Assembly (NCBI GenBank): GCA_903863935.1
Contig: CAIPDV010000031.1
Span: 1 to 44,346 of the forward strand
Direction: 5' to 3'
Source of the DNA: an uncultured Bacteroidota bacterium
GTDB lineage: Bacteria > Bacteroidota > Bacteroidia > JABEUT01
Length of the DNA: 44,346 bases
Numbering within the stretch: position 1 is the stretch's first letter; each line of letters starts with the position of its first letter. Positions 17,145-26,900 of the stretch are shown in pieces. The notes beneath the pieces are model-generated. The model was not told the origin of the DNA, did not search any database, and saw nothing but the letters and a program-made list of their open reading frames with translations. A program made the translations under genes and the position numbers.

Positions 17145-19196
17145 TTACCAGATCCTTACTCGCATATTTTCCGGTCTCCACATTTTATCTCCGGGTTTAA
17201 TATTAAATGTTGTAAAGAATTCCGGCATATCAGTCAATGGGCCTATAACCCTGAATTTTGCAGGGGAATGCTCATTGCTTCTAACCTGATCAGCCAAAGC
17301 TTCAGGACGTTCATTTATCATCCAAGCATACGCGTACCCCAGGAAAAAGCGTTGATCTGGGTTTAATCCGGCAACTAGCATTTTAGTTTTGTACTCATTG
17401 GTTTTTTTGAAAGCTTCGTATCCAAACATAATACCCCCAAGATCCGCAATATTTTCACCCTGAGTCAATTCACCATTAATGTGTAAACTATCGACAACAA
17501 TATAACTATTAAACTGTGCAATTATCATTTTCGTTTTAGCATAAAACTTTGAGCTGTCTTCCGGAGTCCACCAATTATGCAAGTTTCCAAACTCGTCAAA
17601 CTTGCTACCCTGGTCATCAAATCCGTGAGTCATTTCATGACCGAAGGTTGAACCACCGATTACAGAATAAAGTATTGCATCGTCGGCAAATTTCCGCTCA
17701 TAGCCCGGAACGATAATATTACAGCCCGGAACAACAATTTCATTATTCCCAGGATTGTAATATGCATTATAGGTTTGAGGCTCCATATCCCATTCGGTTC
17801 GGTCAACCGGTTTACCATATTTTGCAATCATGTAATTAAATTGCCAACGGTTTGCATTCATAACATTTTTCACATAAGACATTCTGTCTACTTTAAGTGA
17901 TGTCATATCCTTCCATTTGTCAGGATATCCCACTTTCATGATCATTGCTTTCAGCTTTTTTACTGCTTTCTCTTTTGTTACAGGGCTCATCCAGTCAAGG
18001 TTTTGTAGCCTTTCTGCATACACTGTTTTAATATCATTTCCAATTTGCAACAGTTTTTCCTTTGTTCCTTTTGGAAGATAGTCAGTAACATACACCTGAC
18101 CTATTAACTCTCCCAGAGAAGAGTTAGTTTGTGTCACAGCCCTTTTCCATCTTGGTTTTGGTTCTTTTACACCTCTCAATACCGTTGAATAAAAACTGAA
18201 GGTTTCCAGATAAGTTTTGTCATCAACATAGGTTGACAACCCATGAATATAATGGAACTTCAGATAATTTTTCCAGTCTTCCAATGGGAATGCTTTCAGG
18301 TAACCATTAAGCGCAGTAAGGAATTCAGGCTGTCCAACCACTACAGAATCGACTTTTTTTAATCCGACACCCTCCATAAATAATTGCCAGTCGAAATCAG
18401 GAGTTAAGTTTTTTAATTTCACGAAAGGCATTTTGTTATAGTTGTTTAAAGGATCCCTTGTATCTTCTCTTTTTCTGGATGTTCTGGCAATTTCTGTTTC
18501 AAGTTTCATTACATTATTAGCTGCAATTCTAGCCCTCGTTGTATCGTACCCCATTATTACAAACATATTCTTAACATGTTCTACAAATTTTTGACGGATC
18601 ATTATAGCACGTGCATCCATATCAAAATAGAAATTCCTGTTATTGAGACTCAGCCCACCCTGATCAATACGTACAACATTTTTACTGCTGATTTTGTCAT
18701 CCTGACCAACTCCAAAATCAAACAAAGGTGCGCCTGAAACAATTTGTATATATGCAGCTTCTTTTATCAACTCTTTAATGTCACTGATTTTGTCAATTCG
18801 GTCAAGGTCCGCTTTCAAATCAGATATGCCTTTCTTATTCAATGCTGCACTATCCATTGCAGTGGAATAAAAGTCGCCGATTTTTTGTTTTGCACTACCA
18901 ACTTCAGGGTTTTTAAGCTTTGCCGATGTTTGACAAAGATTAAGGATTTGAGCATTGATTGTATCTTGTATTAATTGCCATAACCCGTTTTGCTGTTCGC
19001 TGTTTGGTATTGGGTTATTTTTAAACCATCGCCCATTTGCATAAAGAAAGAAATCATCGGACACTTTTACCGTTGAATCAATATTAGCAGCAAGCGGATC
19101 AACCCAGTTTAAACTTGTTTTGTTCCCATTATTTTGCGCTAAACAAAATTGACCTAAAACTGCTATAATTACTGATAAAAATAGATATTTCTTCAT
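17145..19196 (-). CDS. Secreted M13 family (neprilysin-like) zinc metallopeptidase
   Basis: 683 aa, the usual length for bacterial M13/PepO enzymes. Signal peptide about 1-20 (CLA|Q). The catalytic centre is complete: HEMTH with zinc ligands H520 and H524 and catalytic E521, and the third ligand E581 in ENIADLGG, with D585. A NAYY block and the C-terminal MWRP are family hallmarks. M13 enzymes cleave short peptides, so a role in digesting exported or external oligopeptides in the periplasm or at the surface is inferred; no T9SS tail is present. It is divergent from a secreted M1 aminopeptidase with 108 bp between start codons. Confidence 0.95.
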   Translation of the reverse strand: MKKYLFLSVIIAVLGQFCLAQNNGNKTSLNWVDPLAANIDSTVKVSDDFFLYANGRWFKNNPIPNSEQQNGLWQLIQDTINAQILNLCQTSAKLKNPEVGSAKQKIGDFYSTAMDSAALNKKGISDLKADLDRIDKISDIKELIKEAAYIQIVSGAPLFDFGVGQDDKISSKNVVRIDQGGLSLNNRNFYFDMDARAIMIRQKFVEHVKNMFVIMGYDTTRARIAANNVMKLETEIARTSRKREDTRDPLNNYNKMPFVKLKNLTPDFDWQLFMEGVGLKKVDSVVVGQPEFLTALNGYLKAFPLEDWKNYLKFHYIHGLSTYVDDKTYLETFSFYSTVLRGVKEPKPRWKRAVTQTNSSLGELIGQVYVTDYLPKGTKEKLLQIGNDIKTVYAERLQNLDWMSPVTKEKAVKKLKAMIMKVGYPDKWKDMTSLKVDRMSYVKNVMNANRWQFNYMIAKYGKPVDRTEWDMEPQTYNAYYNPGNNEIVVPGCNIIVPGYERKFADDAILYSVIGGSTFGHEMTHGFDDQGSKFDEFGNLHNWWTPEDSSKFYAKTKMIIAQFNSYIVVDSLHINGELTQGENIADLGGIMFGYEAFKKTNEYKTKMLVAGLNPDQRFFLGYAYAWMINERPEALADQVRSNEHSPAKFRVIGPLTDMPEFFTTFNIKPGDKMWRPENMRVRIW

Positions 19197-19236
19197 GATC
19201 CTTTAATATGTGGCTGTTTAGTTTTTTAAAGAGTCG

Positions 19237-19244
19237 CAAATGTA
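19237..19244 (-). promoter_or_regulatory. Probable -7 element for the M13 peptidase gene
   Basis: TACATTTG on the minus strand matches TAnnTTTG exactly and predicts a transcript start near 19230, 34 nt before the ATG. No good -33 box is visible at the normal spacing. On the plus strand TACCTTTA (19281-19288) is a seven-of-eight match that could serve the M1 gene. Confidence 0.4.
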
Positions 19245-19304
19245 ACAATAAGTTGAAACGGTAACTATGGTATAAACATTTACCTTTACAGCAAATTTAC
19301 AGGT

Positions 19305-21758
19305 ATGAAAAAGCTATTCTTTTATGTATTACTTTCAATTCTTGGACAATCCTTTTCAATGGCACAGGTTAAAACCCGCAGCTATGTAGCAGATCCGGAA
19401 CTTTCTCCGCGTGACCATAATTTAGATTTTACAAATCTGCGGCTTAATGTTTCATTTGAACCCACCAAAGGGTTGGTTAAAGGAAAAGTAACATTAGTGT
19501 TTAACACACTCCGGCAAACTACAGATTCAATATGGTTGGATGGAATAAAAATGACAGTTAAAAAAATCACGGTAAATGGAAAGGATTCAAAATACAGAGT
19601 TGATAGTGCAGGCATTACTATTTATCCGGCAATTACACTAGGCTGGGAAACAAAAGACTCAATGGAGGTAACCTATGAATGTACACCACGAAAAGGTATT
19701 TATTTTATTGGGTGGAATGATACAAATAATATTAACCGCAAAGAAATATGGACTCAGGGTGAGGGAGTCGACAATCGCCATTGGATTCCAATGTATGATG
19801 GTTTTAATGATAAACTAATTACAGAAACAACAGTAATATTTGATAAATACTATGAAGTGTTAAGTAACGGCACAAAATTATCCGTAAAAGATAATGGGGA
19901 TGGCACTAAAACCTGGCATTATAAAATGTCGCATCCGCATGATGCTTACCTTATAATGCTTGGTATTGGTAAATATGCTATTGATGAGCGAAAATCGAAA
20001 TCGGGAGTTCCGTTGCATTTGTATTATTATCCGGAATGGAAAGACCGCGTCAATGCTACTTATAAATATAGTGCTGAAATGATAGATTTTTTTGAAAAAG
20101 AAATTGGTGTTAAATATGGGTGGGAAAGTTACTCCCAGATTCCTGTGGAAGATTTCATGTATGGTGCTATGGAAAACACGACTGCAACCATTTATGGAGA
20201 TTTTTACATGGTGGATGACAGAAGTTATCTAGACCGCTTTTATGTGGGTGTAAACGCTCATGAATTGGCGCACCAGTGGTTTGGTGATATGATTACCTGC
20301 CGCACGGGTTCCAGCATGTGGATGCATGAGAATTTTGCCACCTATTACAGTGCTCTTTTCGATAAAGAAGTATTTGGCAAAGATTACTTTGATTGGGATA
20401 GAAGGGGATTCCAAAATGCAGCAATTGATGCAAACAGTAAGGACCACTACCCTATTGCAAGCAGCATGGGAGGCGGCACACGTAATTATCCGCAGGGGGC
20501 ATTTGTTTTAAATATGCTCAAGTATGTTGTAGGCGGAAGGGAAATGTATAACAAGGCAATAAAATATTATCTCGAAAAACACAAATATGAAAATGTGGAT
20601 GCGCATGATCTGCTAATTTCTTTTGAAGAAAGTACAGGTATGTCACTCGATTGGTTTTGGGAGGAGTGGTATTTAAAAAGCGGACAACCTGAATACTCCA
20701 TCACATATTCTGAAAAAGAAAAATCAACGGACTTTACTGTTTTGCAAACACAGGAGTTGACTGAATTAACAGGCCTTTCCGCTTCACATGATGGTTCAAC
20801 CCCCGCCGGGTTATTTAAAATGCCTATCTGGTTTGAAGTGCATTATACAGATGGTACAACCGATAAAAAACAAGTTTGGATTGAAAAACAGAATCAGACG
20901 GTAAGTGTTCCAAATCCATCCGGAAAGGAAGTTGGGTTTGTTTTATTTGACCCCGATAACCAGGTAATGAAAACAGTTTCGTTCCACAAACCATTTGAAA
21001 TGTTGAAAGCCCAATCACTACATGCAGAGAATATGCTTGACAGGCTGGATGCCGTTGAGGCGATGAAAGCCATTGACTTGAATACAAAAAGAAACACCCT
21101 AATAGAAGTATTCAATAAAGAAACTTTTCAAGCAGTGAAAGTGGCTATAGTTGCCCAATTGATAAAGGATACTAATTCTTCAAGCAAAGCACTTATTAAA
21201 AGTGCTATTCATGACAGAGATGTTATGGTACGCAAATCAACTCTATCAAACATAACAATTATTCCTTCCGATTTAATTCCGGACTATGAAAAGATGCTGG
21301 GTGATTCTTCATATGATATTATTGTTAGTACACTTACATTATTGAATTCAAACAACCCGAATAAACTGCCTCAATATTTAGAAACGACAAAAGGCATTAC
21401 AGGTACACTTGGAAGAAATGTAGAAATAAAATGGCTTGAACTTTCTGCATCAAGTTCGCCTGGCATTGAAAATTCCTTTACAGCTAAATTGGTTCAATAC
21501 TCCAGTAATTCTTATGAGTTCCGTACCCGAGTGAATGCTATGCAGGCATTAAAGCGCCTCGATTATTTTAACAGCAATTTGTTAGGTAGTTTACTGGATG
21601 CTATACCAAGTTCCAATGGACGCCTTGCCGGACCCGCCACTGAAGTGCTACAATATTTTTATGGACAAGACAGATACAAAAAAACAATTTCAGATTACGT
21701 GAATTCCCACAAGTGGGAAGGTTGGCAATTGGCGGCTATTAAGAAAATCGTTAATTAA
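19305..21758 (+). CDS. Secreted M1 family zinc aminopeptidase
   Basis: 817 aa. Signal peptide about 1-20 (SMA|Q). The exopeptidase motif GAMEN is at 287-291, and the zinc site HELAH at 319-323 (catalytic E320) with the distal ligand E342 exactly 19 residues after H323, as in the family. The C-terminal part (about 560-817) is a helical repeat region resembling the HEAT-like domain of M1 enzymes. It removes N-terminal residues from peptides; with the divergent M13 endopeptidase it would form an export-linked peptide-degrading pair. Inference: supply of amino acids from proteins or clearance of exported debris. Confidence 0.95.
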   Translation: MKKLFFYVLLSILGQSFSMAQVKTRSYVADPELSPRDHNLDFTNLRLNVSFEPTKGLVKGKVTLVFNTLRQTTDSIWLDGIKMTVKKITVNGKDSKYRVDSAGITIYPAITLGWETKDSMEVTYECTPRKGIYFIGWNDTNNINRKEIWTQGEGVDNRHWIPMYDGFNDKLITETTVIFDKYYEVLSNGTKLSVKDNGDGTKTWHYKMSHPHDAYLIMLGIGKYAIDERKSKSGVPLHLYYYPEWKDRVNATYKYSAEMIDFFEKEIGVKYGWESYSQIPVEDFMYGAMENTTATIYGDFYMVDDRSYLDRFYVGVNAHELAHQWFGDMITCRTGSSMWMHENFATYYSALFDKEVFGKDYFDWDRRGFQNAAIDANSKDHYPIASSMGGGTRNYPQGAFVLNMLKYVVGGREMYNKAIKYYLEKHKYENVDAHDLLISFEESTGMSLDWFWEEWYLKSGQPEYSITYSEKEKSTDFTVLQTQELTELTGLSASHDGSTPAGLFKMPIWFEVHYTDGTTDKKQVWIEKQNQTVSVPNPSGKEVGFVLFDPDNQVMKTVSFHKPFEMLKAQSLHAENMLDRLDAVEAMKAIDLNTKRNTLIEVFNKETFQAVKVAIVAQLIKDTNSSSKALIKSAIHDRDVMVRKSTLSNITIIPSDLIPDYEKMLGDSSYDIIVSTLTLLNSNNPNKLPQYLETTKGITGTLGRNVEIKWLELSASSSPGIENSFTAKLVQYSSNSYEFRTRVNAMQALKRLDYFNSNLLGSLLDAIPSSNGRLAGPATEVLQYFYGQDRYKKTISDYVNSHKWEGWQLAAIKKIVN

Positions 21759-21775
21759 TATTTTAAATAAAAAAA

Positions 21776-21796
21776 CATCCCGCCTTTGGCGGGATG
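21776..21796. terminator. GC-rich hairpin after the M1 gene
   Basis: A perfect 9-bp stem (21776-21784 and 21788-21796) with a TTT loop, 17 bp after the stop codon. The only homopolymer flank is an A-run on its left side, so a proper U-run exists only for transcription on the minus strand. It may still end or protect the M1 transcript. Confidence 0.6.
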
Positions 21797-22073
21797 AGAA
21801 CCTTACCGAAATGTAATACAATTGATAGCTTTTTGTGTCGTTCCGAATAACCACGTTATTAATAATTCAGACGAGATTTTAAGTTATTAATGCGTTTACC
21901 ATAATTCATTGTCTGTTATGCACAGATTGAATCCATTAGAGACATGAAGGTGAAATAAACCGTATGTTATTTCGTTTGATTACAGTTGGCCTGTCCAACA
22001 TCCGCTACCTCCTTCTTGCTTATGGATTCTGGCTTATCCGCCGCAATGCACTTTCAAAAACCACCTCGGCTAA
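21797..22073. other. Intergenic stretch between M1 gene and NarL-type kinase
   Basis: Holds no recognised RNA gene. Its right part contains a 37-codon open frame listed separately. The left part (21797-21963) is AT-rich and shows no TAnnTTTG element with a partner box. Confidence 0.4.
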
Positions 22074-22077
22074 ATGA
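21964..22077 (+). CDS. Possible 37-aa membrane peptide overlapping the kinase start
   Basis: An ATG-started frame of 37 codons whose stop TGA overlaps the kinase ATG (ATGA at 22074-22077), the arrangement of translationally coupled genes. The peptide (LFRLITVGLSNIRYLLLAYG, then FWLIRR and a Lys-containing tail) could be one hydrophobic helix with positive charges at its end. No in-frame start exists further upstream because a TAG lies at 21937-21939. It could be chance or a leader peptide; conservation across relatives would decide. Confidence 0.3.
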   Translation: MLFRLITVGLSNIRYLLLAYGFWLIRRNALSKTTSAK

Positions 22078-22868
22078 ATAACATTGAAATAGTTTTAGCT
22101 GTTATTAGCATTACACTATTGATTTTACTACTTGTTGCTGGAATAATATTAGTCTTTTTTCAATCGGGCAGGGAAAGGTTAAAACAACAAATGGAACTGG
22201 CTCAAAACAAATTAAACTACGAAAAAGAATTACGTCAGGTAGAAACAGAAGTAAGTGAAGAAATAATGGGACAATTTGCGCAAGAACTTCATGATAATAT
22301 TGGTCAGCTACTAACTGCCGTACATATTCAGCTTGAAAATTTAAAAATCGATCACCCTGCTTTGAAAGACGGTTTTACGCCAATGGAAATATATCTTTCA
22401 GAAGTCACTCAGCAATTGCGCTTGCTCAGCAGAACTTTGAATAACGATTATATTGGCCATATAGGTTTAATTGGCGCAATGAATTTAGAAATAAACAGAA
22501 TTAAAGCATTGCGCCGATTTCAACTTCATTGGGAAGAACCCACAGGAATTTCAAACCTTAACAAGAACCAGGAATTAATGGTCTTTCGCATTTTTCAGGA
22601 AATTATACAAAACTGTCTTCGCCATTCTTTAGCTAAAAATGTTTATGTTACTATGGCAAATGCAAATAATTCTTTCGAGTTAGAAGTAATAGATGATGGT
22701 AAAGGATTTGATTTGGAAAATGTAATGGAATCGAATAAAGCTTCAGGGTTACGCAATATAATTAAGCGGGCAAAATGGGCCGGGCTGGAATGCATTATTC
22801 ACTCAGTTCCTGATAATGGCTGTTCTGTTACCCTGAAAAAACTAAAATTGCCCGGATTGATGACATAG
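22074..22868 (+). CDS. Membrane-anchored sensor histidine kinase (HisKA_3, NarL-partner type)
   Basis: 264 aa. One N-terminal membrane helix (about 5-29, IVLAVISITLLILLLVAGII), a coiled coil about 30-65, the HisKA_3 dimerisation domain with phospho-acceptor H73 in FAQELHDNIGQLL, and a HATPase_c domain with N box (IIQNCLRHS) and G1 (DDGKGF), followed by SGLRNIIKRAKWAG. No extracellular sensor domain exists, so the membrane helix or a partner must carry the signal. This short 'LiaS/NarX-like minimal' form is common in Bacteroidota. It is 15 bp upstream of its response regulator. Confidence 0.92.
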   Translation: MNNIEIVLAVISITLLILLLVAGIILVFFQSGRERLKQQMELAQNKLNYEKELRQVETEVSEEIMGQFAQELHDNIGQLLTAVHIQLENLKIDHPALKDGFTPMEIYLSEVTQQLRLLSRTLNNDYIGHIGLIGAMNLEINRIKALRRFQLHWEEPTGISNLNKNQELMVFRIFQEIIQNCLRHSLAKNVYVTMANANNSFELEVIDDGKGFDLENVMESNKASGLRNIIKRAKWAGLECIIHSVPDNGCSVTLKKLKLPGLMT

Positions 22869-22877
22869 TTATCTTTG
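22847..22877 (+). promoter_or_regulatory. Possible internal promoter before the LuxR-type regulator
   Basis: ATTG (22847-22850), 19-nt spacer, TATCTTTG (22870-22877). The -7 box is a perfect match and the spacing is ideal. The predicted start falls on or next to the ATG at 22884, so the transcript would be leaderless or nearly so. Confidence 0.35.
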
Positions 22878-22883
22878 TATTTT

Positions 22884-23549
22884 ATGGAAGCAAAAAAGAA
22901 CATTATTTTATTGGACGATCATATTATCATTCGAAATGGCTTAAAAGAACTGATTGAAAAATTAGGACCATTTAAAATCTCGCAACAGTTTGACAACGGG
23001 CCGGAATTTCTGGCATTTATTCCCGAAGCAAAAAATACCGACCTGATTATTATGGATGTGAATATGCCGGGAATGAATGGTGATAAAGTGATGGAACAAT
23101 TAGATACTCGAAATATTAAAATACCTGTTCTGATTTTAACTGTAAGCGAAGATGAGGGCCTTATAATAAATCTTTTCAGATTAGGTGTAAGAGGATACTT
23201 AAAGAAAAATTGCGAGGCACTTGAACTGAAAAATGCGCTTTTTGAAATATTTAAAACAGGATACTATCACAACGAATTTCTCACATTTTCATTGCGTAAT
23301 AGTGTTATTGTAAATAAAGAAAATGAACATGAAATAATTTTAAACCAAATTTCGGCCAGGGAAAGGGAGTTCTTAAAACTTGTTTGCAATGAAAAAGAAT
23401 ACACCTATGAACAAATAGCAGATTTAATGCATGTCCAACATAGGACAGTTGATGGGTACAGGGAATCTATTTTTGATAAGTTTGGAATAAAATCTAAAAC
23501 AGGACTTGTATTGTTCGTTTTGCGACATAAGTTATTCGAGCTGCTTTGA
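22884..23549 (+). CDS. NarL/FixJ-type response regulator
   Basis: 221 aa from the chosen ATG. Receiver domain with acidic residues D11/D12 and phospho-acceptor D58 (LIIMDVNMPG), T and K of the switch (ILTVSED, GYLKKN), and a LuxR-type HTH about 155-215 (ISAREREFLKLVCNEKEYTY, EQIADLMHVQHRTVDGYRE). The frame can be opened three codons earlier at a TTG, but that codon is part of a promoter-like box and ATG is more likely. It is the partner of the kinase upstream. The next gene on the same strand, 412 bp downstream, is the second giant adhesin, a plausible but unproven target. Confidence 0.92.
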   Translation: MEAKKNIILLDDHIIIRNGLKELIEKLGPFKISQQFDNGPEFLAFIPEAKNTDLIIMDVNMPGMNGDKVMEQLDTRNIKIPVLILTVSEDEGLIINLFRLGVRGYLKKNCEALELKNALFEIFKTGYYHNEFLTFSLRNSVIVNKENEHEIILNQISAREREFLKLVCNEKEYTYEQIADLMHVQHRTVDGYRESIFDKFGIKSKTGLVLFVLRHKLFELL

Positions 23550-23961
23550 TATATCTAATACAACTATTTTATTTAAATATTCACTAATCAGGTTTCACCA
23601 GAATATTAAATAAAATTTACAACCTACTGTATTCTACGTAATCAATAAGGAGCATTACAAAACACTAAAATATGACATTTTGCAGTTTTTGTTGCAAATG
23701 TCAATTTCTTTTTTAATCATTGCTATTTTATAAAACAAACAAATAACTATCTCATTGTCTTGTGCTTATATAAACCACTAAATTCAAAAACGAATATTAG
23801 ACATCTTACATTTTTTCCGTTTTAAAAGATGCATTAAAATTTTGACAAGAATGTCTTTTTAAAATGCAATATTTCAGTACATTCGACCGCTAGACCCTTA
23901 CCTCTTGAAATTTTCAACTTGCCCTGTTAGCATACCAAACCAAAAAGACTTTACCATTGAT
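23550..23961. other. AT-rich intergenic region upstream of the second giant gene
   Basis: 412 bp with the terminator of the two-component pair in its first half (separate entry). The rest must contain the promoter of the giant gene. I found no perfect TAnnTTTG with a partner box; TACCATTG at 23952-23959 is a seven-of-eight match but lies too close to the ATG. A TTG at 23905 opens the giant frame but would put 19 non-signal residues before the signal peptide. Confidence 0.5.
23673..23716 (+). terminator. Intrinsic terminator of the kinase-regulator pair
   Basis: An 11-bp inverted repeat with one bulged T (23673-23684 and 23693-23703), 8-nt loop, followed by a T-rich tract (23704-23714). It lies 124 bp after the regulator stop. 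Confidence 0.7.
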
Positions 23962-26900
23962 ATGAAATTTACTTTTTATTCTTTCTTATTCTGTGTGCTT
24001 TTTAGCCTGAATTTAAAAGCGCAAAACGGAACCAACGGAACCTCAGGTTCACAAGATCAGAACGGCAGTAAAATTAATTGGTCTATTGACCCTTTTGAAC
24101 ATGCTCTGTTCGTTGAAAATAAGGGTCAGTTCGATACAGTTGACGCCGGTGGAAAAATTTTATTCGAAGCCAAATTAGGTTCTATCAATGCATTTTTCAC
24201 AGCAAAAGGAATTCTTTACAGGCATATTGAAACCGAAAAACTGGATTTCAGTGAGGGGAAAGACCCTGACCAGAATGGAGCTCCAAAACGATTTTTCTAC
24301 TACCTGTCTGCTCAATGGGATGGAGCTAACCCGAACACCAGTATTATTGCAGATGAAGAACAAACATACTATTACACTTATCCCAACGGAACACATAACA
24401 CCTACACGGCTAATGTATTTAAGAAGATCACCTATAAAGATTTGTATCCTGGGATTGACGTAATCTATACATTTAAAAACGGCACCAGTGATTTGGAATA
24501 CACTATTGTGGTTCATCCTGGTGGAGATTTAAGTAAAGTTCACTTGAAGTACGAAAACACAAATGGAATGCAAGTGGATGCTTCGGGAAATGTTACTGTG
24601 AAAAATGATATTGGTATTTTAAAAGAAAGTGCTGCTGTTAGCTATTATCTGGAAAATCATCAACCCGTTACAGTTACCGCTCAGACTAACAATCCGGATG
24701 AATCATTTATTGCCTCTAGCTTAGATGCCACCAAAACTTTAATGATTGATCCTGCAATTGTCTGGACCACCAATCCAAACTTCACTTCCAGTTCAGGCAA
24801 CGACTATGCTTATGATCTGGATTATGATAACCTTGGAAACGTTTATGTTTACGGCGGAGGCCCCTACCCTTTCCAGTTGGTAAAACTAAATTCTGCGGGA
24901 GCCATTCAGTGGACATTTAATGCAACTACCATGAGTTCTTCCACCAATTTCTACGGTGATTTTGCAACCGATAAAAAATCTCTTGAAAACTACATAGTAG
25001 AAGGCTGGAATGCCGGTGGTGGTGCACGTGTACAAAAAATAAGCCCTACTGGTGGCTTGATTGCTACGGATCCCGGCAACTCCGGGTTTAACGAGATGTG
25101 GCGCATTGAATCTACCGTTTGCCCGCAATCATTTGTAATTTTCGGAAATGGAACTTGTTGTCCTGATCAGGCTGCTATGCTTGATACCACCATGACAACA
25201 ATAGTGCCTGCCAATATTCTAGGAGCGACAGTTACCGCAGGGTATCATGATATGGCCCTTACTGCAGCCGACCCAATGGGTGGTTCTGCCTGGACGGCCA
25301 CAACTCAATCGTTGTTATATACTGCAGTATTTAATAATTACCTTGTGAAAGTGCCGCTCCCTGCCCTTGTTCCGAATAATTATGCTGTTGCCGATGGGTA
25401 TACTTTTGCAGAAATCGGAAGTATTTTTTATAGTGCAACAACTACATTCAATGCTATGAATGGTCTCGCCTGCGGGTTAAACTGGGTATATGCATACGAT
25501 GGGCAAACATTGAAAAAATTCAACAAAGCAAGCGGTGCACTTATAACTACAGCTGCCGTATCCGGCACACCATACACTTGGGGTGGCCTTGATGTGGATT
25601 TATGCGACAATATCTATGTAGGAAATAATAACGTAATTGATATTTATAATTCAACAGCACTTACCCGCACCGGAACCTTACCTGCTTTATCAGGTGTTAT
25701 CTATGACTTGGCTGTGGCCCCTTACACTAAACAATTGGTATATGCCTGCGGACAAAACTTTGTTTCTGAAATATCACTTGGCCCACCTCCCGTATCTCCT
25801 ATCACTATCCAAAAAGGTGGTTCCACTTGCGCACCTTGTAGTGGAGTTGCTAAGGCAACGCTTATGCTTTGCGGAAATCCGGATTCAACAAATGTTACTT
25901 ATCGGTGGAGCGATGGAGAAACCACCCGTACTGCAAAAACACTATGTACCGGGGTTGACACTGTAACTATAACTATTGGATGTGATATTATTTTTAAAGA
26001 TACCGTAACCATTAAAACAACCGGTGGTGCACTCACGGTTACTACAACGGAAACCAATGCAACTTGTACTACCCTCGGAACTGCCACTGCCACAGTTACG
26101 GGAGGTTCTGCTCCTTATACGTATTTATGGAATCCTTCTGCCCAAACAACTGCAACAGCTACAGGTTTAAGTGCCGGGACCTATACCATTACAGTAACTG
26201 ATAAAAACGGTTGCCAGGGAACAGCAACGGCGACTATCACGCAACCTACTGTTGTAACAGTTACTGCCACTAACACAAATGAAAAATGTAATGGTGGTAG
26301 TACTGCAACTGCTACTGCAACTGCTACCGGAGGAACTGCTCCATACACCTATGCATGGACCCCAACCGGAGGAACAAATGCAACTGCTACCGGACTATCA
26401 GCAGGGACATACACCATAACAGTGAAAGATAAAAACGGCTGTACGGCAACTGCTAGTGTATCGATTACCCAGCCTCCTCCTATAACGGCAACTATTAGTG
26501 CATCCGCAAATATTTTATGTAATGGCGGAACAACAGGATCAGCTACTGTTACTGCCGGAGGTGGTAATGCTCCTTATACTTATTTGTGGAATCCGGGCGG
26601 AAATACAAATGCAAATGCTACTGGTCTGTCAGCTACCAGTTATACTGTAACAGTAACTGATAATAATGGTTGCACCGCAACAGCAACGGTCACTTTAACA
26701 CAACCTCCTTTATTAACTGCCACTATGGGCGTTCCCACGAATGTTTTGTGTAATGGAGGCAACAATGGTTCAGCCATGGTAACTGCTGCGGGTGGAACTC
26801 CTGCGTATACATATGCATGGGCACCTGCCGGTGGAACAAATGCAAATGGAACTGGACTTAGTGCAGGAAATTATACTGTGACTGTGACGGATCATAACGG

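Noticed and set aside
21797-22070. A structured RNA gene (tmRNA, RNase P RNA or 6S-like) on the minus strand
   Set aside because: Hallmark sequences of these RNAs are absent and no minus-strand promoter element is visible; only the terminator-like hairpin hints at a transcript.
23905-23961. TTG start for the second giant protein
   Set aside because: It would place 19 non-signal residues before an excellent signal peptide that begins at ATG 23962.
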